A stretch of DNA of 37,486 bases. Source: Pigoraptor vietnamica (Eukaryota > Opisthokonta > Filasterea). The notes beneath the pieces are model-generated. The model was given only the letters and a program-made list of their open reading frames with translations. It ran no database searches and was not told the DNA's origin. Shown here one piece after another: positions 9,985-18,699 of this stretch. Positions within the stretch are counted from its first letter, which is position 1. Each line of letters opens with the position of its first letter. Where the stretch lies: NCBI GenBank assembly GCA_943704525.1, contig CALSCQ010001313.1, forward strand, positions 1-37,486, read 5' to 3'. The position numbers and the translations under genes are program-made.

Positions 9985-12337
9985 TCAGTCCTCCTCCCAT
10001 TCCGACCAGAACGACTTCTCCGACGCCTCCGCGTTCAGCGCCTCCGCCTTCGCCCGCGCTTCGTCCTCGAGATCGGCATTCGTCTCCTCCTCCTCCTCTT
10101 CCACCAGCTTGAACTTGCCCGCCGCGTAGCACTCCTTAATCCACCGATACAGCGGTGGGTTGTTGAGTTCGCCACGAGGCTGCCGGCCCGTGTTCGCTGA
10201 TGGCCCTCGCAAAAGGGGCAGTTGAAAATCGACGGCGGCCCGCAAGAGATCCCTTCGATTCATCGATGCGAGCTCGGCATGAGAGGCGATCCGAGAGCGC
10301 CCACCCGGTCGATTGCTCGACCACGAACGTTTCGTTCGTCAATGTATCACGCAGATGCAAGACGCGTTCGCCCGGGGAAAAGTCATACGACTCGACAAAG
10401 TCGCGGATGAATTGCATGTCCCGCACCTCCGACAACGCAGAGCGGACGTCGCTCCCCCAGTCAGTGACCGTAGGGCGATTCTTATCAAACCAACGAACAA
10501 AGTCCATGCGTCCAGATTCTACGGCAGCCACGAACGCAGATCGCAACCCTTCCGGCGTCGACGTGCGATCAGGGTCACGATGTAACACCCAACGCAACAG
10601 CCGCCAGCGCCGGGAAACCACCGCAGCACGTAGAGACGCGCCGGCAGCGAAGGGAGACGTCGGTCGATCATGCGCGCCAAACGAAAGTGCCCCCCTTCCA
10701 CCGCCCCCTCCAAAATATCCGAGAGATTGAAAGGGCTCGTCACAGGGTCAAGTTCACGGTCGGGCGCATTGGGCTGCGGAAGAGGCCCATGTTGACGTCG
10801 ATCATGAACGCGATCGAGTCGTAGCGGCCATCTCTCGCCACGTCACTGAAATTCGTCGGTGAGTGAGACAAGGCTCGAAAGCACTCGCCAAAGTCCTCCC
10901 GTTCGCACAAGTATCGCATCAGCCGCACGTCATACTCGCCATCCCGAAAGAGCGGGCACAGCGTGTCATGCTCGTATCGATTGTGCTCGTACATATCCTT
11001 GAGCTCCGCAATGAAATCCGCCACTTCCAAGGAAATCGGTCCGCGATCGTCTCTGCGCGCATGGCGGGCGCCATCCACTCGATCCACATGTCAACGCCCC
11101 CGGCATCGCACATCAACCCGAGCCAGTGTTCCGGACCCACCATTCCAGCAGCCTTCATCCACCGCAAGACATCTACGGCTCCCGCGCGCAAGAAGAACGC
11201 AGCGAGCTTGAAACAACCGTCAGGGTGCACCTGCCACTCAAAGCGCCCAGCGACATATTTGGCCGAATCAAAGTCGCGCCTGGAGAACGTCCCAAGCGAT
11301 ATCGCGGCACCGTCTGCCGGCAACGCAACGCTCAATGCCCTCGCGCGTGCCGAATGCGACGGGGCACTTCCCTCCCTCCAGTCGCAACCGAGCAAGCACA
11401 AAGGGGGACGCTCGCTCGCAGGCTCCCCTCATCAGTCGCGACATGTTCGGCAGCTGCGCAGGGGGCAGAGGGGCCAATGCGAAGGCGCGCTCAGCGGCCA
11501 CGGGCTTGCCGCTGAAGATAGCACCATTGAGCAGAGCGTAGGTCGTTTTGGCGGCATCAAATGTCGCACGGCGATTCCACTCGCCCGCGAGAAGGGCGAC
11601 AAAGTTTTCGCTTTCGCACTCGAGCGCGTGCGTGATCAGCCCGTAGTCGCGCAGGTACTTGAGGTCAACAAGACCCAGAAGGCGGACAAAGAGTGTCTCG
11701 TCGCAGGCGCGGAGAGCAGCAATGGCGAGATGCACGTACACCATGCCCTGGGGGAAGAAGGCGCCCGCGCCAACAGCGTCTCCACTTGCGCGGGCGATAG
11801 CTTTTCAAGCGGCGGGCTCCCACCCCGCCTCATCCACGTGTTACAAAACACTTCGCCGCGGTTGCACACAATGAAGACGAAGATATCCAAGTCGCCACGT
11901 CGGAGCGCCGCGTGGATTGCCGCGTTCGAACAGTGCGTCACGCGACCGCGCTTGGCCTCGTCCTCGTGGAGCAGCTGAATCACCTCGAGGTGCCCGCTCT
12001 TCGCCGCGAGGTCAATGTCCCAGTAGCCGTACGGACGATACCGCGACAAATCACCGACGACATTGTCGTTGACGACCGTGTCGCGAATGCGGCCGAAGAA
12101 GTCGCAGAGGCGCTTGCACGTAGCGCGCAGGTGCCCAACGTCCGTGCCGGAGCGTGAACCCCGCGCACTCGACGAGGTAGGCGAGCACCTCCTCCGAGAG
12201 GTCAAGAAGAAGCGACAATCTTTCATGCACAGTTTGGTTTCTTCCTCAGAACGCGAGCCTCTTTTTTTCGCCAATGACAACGCACCAAAAAAGATTTGGG
12301 ATGGAAAAGGGCTTTTACTCATTCTGAGTTTGAGCAC
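9985..12337 (-). pseudogene. Broken F-box/ankyrin-repeat gene, possibly of giant-virus type
   Basis: Protein-like sequence runs the whole length on the minus strand without introns. It starts with an F-box-like N-terminus, passes through ankyrin-like helical repeats (for example AAKSGHLEVIQLLHEDEA, HAALRRGDLDIFVF and FFLRAGAVDVLRWMKAAG) and ends in a Glu-rich tail. The reading is interrupted in roughly half a dozen places, so it is treated as a decayed gene. F-box plus ankyrin families are very abundant in amoeba-infecting giant DNA viruses such as pandoraviruses and also occur in protist hosts; origin cannot be settled here. Composition matches its surroundings, so if it was acquired the event is not very recent. 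Confidence 0.65.
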
Positions 12338-12356
12338 ACAATCCGGCTCTGAACCG

Positions 12357-12364
12357 TGACGTCA
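12357..12364. promoter_or_regulatory. CRE-type palindrome TGACGTCA
   Basis: This lies in the 200-base divergent region between the ankyrin relic and the vWA gene, 71 bases upstream of a TATA box. It is one of three perfect copies noticed in presumed promoter regions of this window. Confidence 0.45.
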
Positions 12365-12427
12365 TGGCGCGTGTCGCGGCATGATGTCACGTCCGACTGC
12401 TGACGGATAGAACTGGCAATGGCACCG

Positions 12428-12436
12428 TATATAAAG
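12428..12436 (+). promoter_or_regulatory. TATA box of the vWA gene
   Basis: TATATAAAG lies 102 bases upstream of the ATG at 12538. This gives room for a start site near 12458 and a leader of about 80 bases. It is the clearest TATA box in the window. Confidence 0.6.
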
Positions 12437-12537
12437 ACTCGCGAGGCAGCACTTCGCGCGCATGGATCTCACTCTCTAACAACTATAGGGACAGGCATGC
12501 AATAGCTAGCAGACACAGGATACTCAACATTCGCAAG

Positions 12538-15411
12538 ATGCTCATACTCGCCCCGGACACCCGACCGCGAGAAGCCGCTTGTGCCGCCACTCTGGTCGAG
12601 GCGGCGTCGGCGGCCGCAAATGCAGCGGCGCACATGTACGGGCGCGTACCTCTGGACAAGTCGGCGACTCGCACCACGACGGCGCGACGGCTCGTGTTCG
12701 TGCTCGACAATTCTGGCTCGATCGGGCAGTACGGCCCCCAGGTGAGCCGCGCGATCCAGCGCAGGTACGAGGCGTCGGCAGAGCTCGCGGCACTCAGCAC
12801 GACGACGATCTTGTGGGGAACGAACGCCGTGCTGCACCAGGGATTTGTACCGACGAACAGCGACGGCGGCATGACGCGACCGTCGGAGGCAGTCAAGATG
12901 CTCACGCAGCAGCAGCGCGGGGACGACGCGCCCGTCATCTTCCTCTTCACCGACGGCGACATTGCGGCCGATGAGATGCGCACGACCGCGCGGCTGCTCG
13001 ACGCGTGTCCAATGCACACGCTCGTTGCGTTTGTGCTGAGCAACAACCCGCGCGAACGGCTCTCCGTCATCATGCCGTTTGTGTCGGCCGCCGCGCGCTC
13101 CGTCGTATACGGCATGCTTCCCAGCGCACTCCACAACCTCGCCAACGGGGAACAGCTTCCCACCGAGATCTACACCCACGGCATCCAGCCCGGCGAGTCG
13201 CTCGCGGCGGCCGTGGACATCACTCGTGGCGCCAGCATTCCCGCGGGTTGCGTCATTCTAGACAGGGACGAAGACACAGTCTACTATGCAAACGCAGACC
13301 TTCTCCTAGACACCACCTTCGCCCCGGAGGAACTCGCAAACAACCGCGAGCTGCAGGTCGCCGTGCTCGGCATTGTGCGTCGCTTCAACTGTCGCGGCGA
13401 CTCGCAGGGGGTCGAGCGCGTGCGTTCGTGGTACGCGCGCCACTGGGCCCGCCGCGACTTTGCCGCCGCCATGGAGACCCACTACGAGAGCGGCGCGGTT
13501 GCCAACGCACGCGCGGCCATGCGTACGCTCCTGGGAGAGGTCGTGCGGAGGCTTCGCGAGAGCGGTGGGCAGCGCGACGTCGACTTGGACGTGCGCGTGG
13601 CGGAGGCGCGCCTCGCCGTGACCCGCGCAGAGCAAGAGTCGCAGGGCGAAGTGCGCGCGCACATTGAGCGCTGGGAAGGACTTCGGCGATTCTCGACCGT
13701 GCTCAACGAGGCGCTGCGTGCAGGCGATTCCGTTGATGCGCTGCGCACGGGCCTCCAGGCAATGGGCGTCGCGACCGGCGTGGCAGCTCGCTTCAAGCAG
13801 ACGACGACGAAGGTGGACGACATTTCGATGGCGGGCGCGCACGAGGCCGAATGCACGATCTGCGCCGCGACGGCACCCGCGAGCCTGCTCATCTCGGACG
13901 TGCCCGGCGACCTCGTTTCCGCAAAGACGCTCGACGGTCACAAGTTTGCGGGGCCACACGCCTTCCCACTCCTCCGCCACGGCATCCTCCCTGGACTCTA
14001 CTGCGCGACGTGCGCAGAGTGGCTCATGACCAACGGCGCAGAGTGCCCGCTTACGCGTCGACGCATCCACGCCGTGTGCCCTCTCCTCGCAGGCATCCCC
14101 GGCGCGGATATCCAGCTAACCGAACTGCAGGCGGAGCGCAACCGACTCCGCATGCGCCACGAACTCGCCGCGTGCCTCGTGCCCCCGGACGCGCCGCACC
14201 GTCCTCACGTGCCGCGACTCGGCGGCCTCCTCCTCACCGTCGTCGGCGACCCGCAGGCAGTCCCACACCTCGCAGAAGCGCCCATGCGCGAGGCAATTGT
14301 CTTTCTCGCGGTGAATCTCGCGCGCAATTCGACCGACCAGCCCTTCGAAGAGCTCACGGCCGCTGTCGAGGGCGACTTCTTCCAAGCCGCAAACGCCGAC
14401 GCCGGCGTGCTCGTCACCGCCGCCGGGCTCCTTCTCCAGCGTCGCGGATTCCTTCCGTCGCCACCGGACGAGCAGGGCGCAGTGCAGCGACTCGTGCGAG
14501 CGGCAGTCGTGCGCGCCGCCGTGCTGCGCATTCGCGGACTGTGGCTGGACGAGTGCCGCACAAAGGCCAGCGAAAACAGCCGCGCGCGCGGAGGGCACTC
14601 GGACTACGACGTGCGCTGCTACCGCGACTCGTACTTTAACATGCGCCGGTTCGTGCGCAAGGGCAGCTGCCAGTACCCGCACTTCCACGTCAAGCGGCTG
14701 CTGCGCCTGGTCTCGGCCGATGGCCTCTGCGAGAACGTCGACGGGGTTGCCGTCATCGCGTCTCCCTTCTCCTTCTATTACTGGCGCAAGGTGCGACGCA
14801 GCGGGTTCAAGTTTGACGATGAGGAGAGGGCGGCGCTTGAACGCGTCTTCCCGGACGACGACGTCGAGGGCCTGTGCGACGAGACTGACGAGGCCGCCGC
14901 ATCGACGCACCCGCGCCACGTGCACAGCCTCGAGCTCATGAAGGAACTCGCCATGTGGGGCAACTTTTCGGACGATGCCGACGACGCGAGCGCGGACGCG
15001 GCCGCAGCGCAGGTTGGCCAGCGCGCGGCTGCGTGGATGGAGGGCACGTACGCGCGCGAATTCGCCGCGCGCAACCTCGGCTTGGAAGATGCGCCGGCGC
15101 TCGTCGCATACGCCTTTGGGCGACCCGAGGACGAGTCGGCGCGCATGCTTGCCGTGACGGCGGGGCTTGCGCTGCTTCACGTGCGCGGAAACCCCTACGA
15201 AAAGCTGCTGGCAGAGATGCGCAACGAGATGGGGCCGTCGGGCGAGGCGGGCGGCGTGTTTGTGACGGCGTGCCACCAGCCCGATGCGCTCGACGGCGAA
15301 AGCATTCGACGGGCGTGGAGGCGCGTTGTGTTGCAACTGAGGCCGCTCGCTGACGAGGCGAAAGGGGCGATCCTGGCCGCGGAAGCACGGGAACGGTCTG
15401 CGCAGAGGTGA
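12538..15411 (+). CDS. von Willebrand factor A domain plus RING-like protein, 957 residues
   Basis: A long intact intron-free frame. A vWA domain lies at about residues 48-210, with a good metal-binding (MIDAS) site: DNSGS at 57-61, a threonine near 113 and FTDGD at 137-141. A cysteine/histidine cluster at about 439-505 (C-x2-C, several His, C-x2-C at 489-492, then CPLTRR) resembles a RING or U-box zinc module, so a ubiquitin-ligase-like role is possible. The C-terminal 450 residues are helical, with no family I can name; they include an aromatic-rich patch with RCYRDSYFNMRRF and a region with FSFYYWRK. No signal peptide or membrane segment is seen. Its start is fixed by the ATG after a TATA box. 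Being intron-free among intron-rich genes, it may be an acquired gene or a retrocopy. Confidence 0.85.
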   Translation: MLILAPDTRPREAACAATLVEAASAAANAAAHMYGRVPLDKSATRTTTARRLVFVLDNSGSIGQYGPQVSRAIQRRYEASAELAALSTTTILWGTNAVLHQGFVPTNSDGGMTRPSEAVKMLTQQQRGDDAPVIFLFTDGDIAADEMRTTARLLDACPMHTLVAFVLSNNPRERLSVIMPFVSAAARSVVYGMLPSALHNLANGEQLPTEIYTHGIQPGESLAAAVDITRGASIPAGCVILDRDEDTVYYANADLLLDTTFAPEELANNRELQVAVLGIVRRFNCRGDSQGVERVRSWYARHWARRDFAAAMETHYESGAVANARAAMRTLLGEVVRRLRESGGQRDVDLDVRVAEARLAVTRAEQESQGEVRAHIERWEGLRRFSTVLNEALRAGDSVDALRTGLQAMGVATGVAARFKQTTTKVDDISMAGAHEAECTICAATAPASLLISDVPGDLVSAKTLDGHKFAGPHAFPLLRHGILPGLYCATCAEWLMTNGAECPLTRRRIHAVCPLLAGIPGADIQLTELQAERNRLRMRHELAACLVPPDAPHRPHVPRLGGLLLTVVGDPQAVPHLAEAPMREAIVFLAVNLARNSTDQPFEELTAAVEGDFFQAANADAGVLVTAAGLLLQRRGFLPSPPDEQGAVQRLVRAAVVRAAVLRIRGLWLDECRTKASENSRARGGHSDYDVRCYRDSYFNMRRFVRKGSCQYPHFHVKRLLRLVSADGLCENVDGVAVIASPFSFYYWRKVRRSGFKFDDEERAALERVFPDDDVEGLCDETDEAAASTHPRHVHSLELMKELAMWGNFSDDADDASADAAAAQVGQRAAAWMEGTYAREFAARNLGLEDAPALVAYAFGRPEDESARMLAVTAGLALLHVRGNPYEKLLAEMRNEMGPSGEAGGVFVTACHQPDALDGESIRRAWRRVVLQLRPLADEAKGAILAAEARERSAQR

Positions 15412-15481
15412 TGCAGCAAACCGTGGGCTGTGAAGGAAGGAGCGATGAGTTGAGGGCGTGTTGTTGGTTTCGGTGTATTGT

Positions 15482-15540
15482 TGTGTGTGAGTGTGTGTGT
15501 GTGTGCGTCTGTGTGTCTCTGTGTGTGTGTGTTTCTATGT
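15482..15540 (+). repeat. GT-rich tract in the 3' flank of the vWA gene
   Basis: An impure GT repeat lies about 70 bases after the vWA stop codon, followed by A-rich sequence that could serve polyadenylation. In the sense strand of the upstream gene it reads TG, like most tracts in this window. Confidence 0.8.
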
Positions 15541-15668
15541 GTAAAAAAGTAAAAAACCGTAAAGCGTTTGAAAAGAAAGAGCAAGCACATGAGACGGTAA
15601 CGATTAACACGAACCGTTACTTCGCACGTGCAAGTCCGGCGCCATGAAAGCGGGGGACGACTGTGCGT

Positions 15669-15981
15669 ATGAGTACGCGAGAGCGCATTGTGCATAGTAG
15701 AGAGAGAATGGACATGCGACTGGTGCTTGAGGAGAGAGTGCGCGAGCTCGCGAGTATCGGGGATGCGGCGGGTTTGGCTGTGCTGCTGCGGCAGGGCGTG
15801 GACGTCAACTCGCAGAACAGGATGAACGGCTGGTGTGTGTGTGTGTGTATGTGTATGTGTGTGTGTGTGTGTGTGTGCGTGCGTGCGTGTGTGTGTGTGT
15901 GTGTGTGCAAGCGTGTGTGTGTGTGTGTGAGTGAGTGCGTATGTGTGTGTGTGAGAGTGTGTGTGTGTGTGTGTGTGTGTG

Positions 15982-16046
<65 letters not shown>

Positions 16047-17068
16047 CTACGTGTGTGTTGCGTGCATACGCGTGCGACGAGAACAACGGAATCTAAACCA
16101 ACTTTGTCACACCCTCTAGGACGGCGCTGCACTGGGCCGCCAAGCGCAATAACGCGGGCATTGTTGACTTGCTTCTTAAGAACGGCGCCGACGCCTCCGT
16201 GTGCAACGGGAAGGGCCAAACAGCCGCCGAACTCGCGACATCGGCCGAAGTGCGCGCGTCGCTTGGAGGTGCGTTTCTCTCTTAGGTCACCACAGCCACG
16301 CACGCCCACAAAAAAAACAACACACTGCGCTCTCGTCACACACACGATCAAAAAGCGCGCAAGACCTGTGTAGGCATTCTTTCGCACGCGAAATGGACTC
16401 TACCCCTTCTCACACGGCCGTTGACTTTCAACACGGGGTCTCAACGACGCAGGCCGTCCCGCGGATGCCGAGGAAAAGGCCGCGCCCGAAGCCACAGGAA
16501 ATGTGGAGTTTGTTCCAAACTATCTGCGGTACCCCGTTTTCCCGTACAGCCCCGAAGTGGAACAAGGTATGCGCGACCAGCTGCGTGGGTGCGTGTGCAT
16601 ATGTCGGTTGTCTGTATGCGTGCGCGCGAGCTTGTGTGTGCAGTTTCCAATTGTAACTTTACTTCGAACGCGCCCGCAGCAAGAACGGAGAGCCCCGTCG
16701 TCGCGACGAATATTCCCGCGCCGTCCTTCCAGATGGATGCCCCCGCGGCTCTTTTCGCGCCCCCACTGTCAGTTGCTCCCCCGGCCGATCTCCCGAGATC
16801 TCCGCAGGGGACTTCCACGCCCGGCGTCCTCGTTCTCAAGCTGCGCATCGCGGGCGTTGGCGACGGCGACTTTGTCGAGGGCGAAATGCTGCGGTCGCAC
16901 GGCTTTCGCGGCCTAGTGAGACTCGCGTGCGCAGAGCTCAACGTGCAGCCCAAGCGCATACAGAAGCTGCGCAAGCTCCCAAACACGGTCGTGCGGGACG
17001 ACAGGGACGTCGCGCGGTTCGTCCAATTCCAGGAGATCGAGCTCGTGCTCAACGCGGGCGACGAGTAA
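15669..17068 (+). CDS. ANKRD40: ANKRD40 homologue (ankyrin repeats plus conserved C-terminal domain)
   Basis: Four exons, 15669-15832, 16120-16268, 16453-16566 and 16680-17068, give 271 residues with matching phases (2, 1, 1). The N-terminus has ankyrin repeats, including NGWTALHWAAKRNNAGIVDL and LLKNGADASVCNGKGQTAAEL. The middle has FVPNYLRYPVFPY. The C-terminal domain carries the ANKRD40 signature: VLVLKLRI, then LRKLPNTVVRDDRDVARF and FQEIELVL. In this domain the family is closely conserved from protists to animals; its molecular role is poorly known. Upstream in-frame ATG choices differ by only a few residues; the second Met near residue 14 is also possible. The first intron begins inside a GT microsatellite. 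Confidence 0.93.
15833..16055 (+). repeat. GT microsatellite forming the 5' part of ANKRD40 intron 1
   Basis: An interrupted GT tract starts at the donor itself and covers most of the 287-base intron. Short interruptions (TGCGTGCG, GATATG) are present. Every GT in the first units is a potential donor. Confidence 0.92.
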
Positions 17069-17397
17069 CGCTGGCGTCATCCTCGCGCGAACCCTCATGT
17101 GGGCGCAACGCAGGACGCCTGCAATGTCTTCTGTCCCCAGAACTACGCCGCTACGATTACGTCGGTGGCGAGGCCTCCCGAGGCCAGCCCGCTTGACTTT
17201 CGGTCGCGCAACGTGCACGAACGGCGAAGTTCGTCAGAGGCAAATCACACGGGCGATGAGAGATGTGGCGTATCCCTCTGAACACGAAGCCGCACGTGCG
17301 CGCGGGTACCATCGGACGTCCTTCACCGTGGCGCCCCTGTGCAATCGTCGAATGCGAAGAGCGCGCGCACGTTGATCGCGGGTGATGGTGCTGCGCC
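17069..17397. other. Convergent gap between ANKRD40 and TXNL4B
   Basis: This 329-base stretch lies between two facing stop codons. Short frames only; no repeat, RNA gene or clear terminator signal was found. Confidence 0.55.
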
Positions 17398-18042
17398 TCA
17401 GTATCCAAGGTAGAGCAGGTCGTAGTGAGGGATGCGCGACCGCTCGATGGGCGAGTCGACGATTAGCTTTCCGCGCATTGCGCCGCGATAAACGGCCTCG
17501 ACGAGGTCGATGAAGTCCTGCTTGTCAGCGAATGCGCCAATGAACTTGGTGTGGTCGGGCGTCCTGTTGCGTGCGTGCATGTGCGAGCATGGGTTTTTGC
17601 GTGCGTGCGCGTGTTTGTGCGTGCATGTGCGTGTGTGTATTTGTGTGCGTGCGTGTTCGTGCGTGTGTGTGAAAGGGGAAGGAAGGACGTTTCAGCAAAA
17701 ACCCAGCATCCAACGATGGGCAGAAGCAAGGCGTCGAGAGTGGTGAGAAGGGCAGCGACACGCACGCACATGAGTTTGTACGCACCCGTAATCAACCTTC
17801 ATGTGCTGGGCGTTGAAGAAGAAGATGGTCGCGGGAATGAGAGTTATGTCAAAGTATTGCACGTAGATTGGGACGGCGTCCACGTCGACGGTGAATATAA
17901 CGGCCATGTTGGCGACTTTGGGTTCGGCGCGAAGGAGCTGCACCGTGCGTGGCAGTGTGAGCATGTTTGGCTAAGGAAATAACAAATGTACGCCACTCTT
18001 TCCGCTCTTGAGCGCGCAGACACGTGCACACACACACATATA

Positions 18043-18132
<90 letters not shown>

Positions 18133-18301
18133 AACACACACACACACACACACACAATTTTGCACCCACAATGTCATCGAGCTGAACGCACGCGGCGTCC
18201 GCATCTCTCCCAAAGCGGAGCACGACAACCTTGTCCTCCGTCCCCTTAATGGCCTCGTCCACCTCGCGCTTGGACGCAAGACGGTTGAGCAAATAACTCA
18301 T
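17398..18301 (-). CDS. TXNL4B: Thioredoxin-like splicing factor TXNL4B (Dim1-like protein)
   Basis: Three exons, 18301-18170, 17937-17786 and 17563-17398, give 149 residues, the same length as the human protein. The alignment is nearly colinear: [78 protein letters not shown] and a C-terminus like IP.YDLLY. TXNL4B has a thioredoxin fold without the redox CxxC and works in nuclear pre-mRNA splicing with PRPF6; the missing CxxC is seen here too. It is distinguished from its paralogue Dim1/TXNL4A by the [13 protein letters not shown] tail. A CRE-type site lies 64 bases upstream of the ATG. Intron 1 contains a long CA/TG microsatellite. Confidence 0.96.
18046..18156 (-). repeat. (CA/TG)n microsatellite in TXNL4B intron 1
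   Basis: The tract is CA on the plus strand, hence TG in the transcript. It begins 13 bases inside the donor and fills half of the 232-base intron, with two short interruptions. Confidence 0.96.
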
Positions 18302-18364
18302 TCTCGCACGCGACTTTGTTAGTGTGCGCTGTGACAGTCTTCTATCCGCCGTCGCCAACCGAGT

Positions 18365-18376
18365 GATGACGTCACC
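18365..18376. promoter_or_regulatory. CRE-type element (GATGACGTCACC) upstream of TXNL4B
   Basis: Identical over 12 bases to the element at 6837-6848 and centred on a perfect TGACGTCA palindrome, 64 bases upstream of the start codon. This is a typical spacing for a proximal promoter element. Confidence 0.55.
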
Positions 18377-18699
18377 AAGGCACACAAGCGCTCTTCAGTC
18401 GCGTCGAGAAGCAACCGGGCCGAGAGAAAGAAGTGCGGAGGGAGTGTGAACACAATTGTCGGCTTTCTCAAGAAATGACAGCACTCTGTGTTTGCCAGTG
18501 TGAGGGCAGCACGGGAAATTGCTCGAAAGAAAGGTTTTCACTTAAACTTGTGCCTGACGCGCGCGTGCGCACACCTTACGGACACACAACACACACAACA
18601 CACCCACACACACAAGACACACCCACGACGCCCACCAAGAAAACGCAAAAGCCACAAAGATGACAGCGCGACGCAAACGCAATGCACTCGAACGCGAGA
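18377..18699. other. Region between TXNL4B and the winged-helix gene
   Basis: About 320 bases containing the distal TXNL4B promoter and the 3' untranslated region of the winged-helix gene. An impure ACACACA/CCCACA stretch lies at about 18583-18630. No gene is apparent. Confidence 0.5.

Noticed and set aside
10863-11978. A 371-codon plus-strand frame over the ankyrin relic
   Set aside because: The minus strand carries ankyrin-like repeats through the same interval; the plus frame has no recognisable motif.
14116-15336. A 406-codon open frame on the minus strand opposite the vWA gene
   Set aside because: It is the antisense shadow of a GC-rich coding frame; it has no domain, and the plus frame has a complete vWA site.
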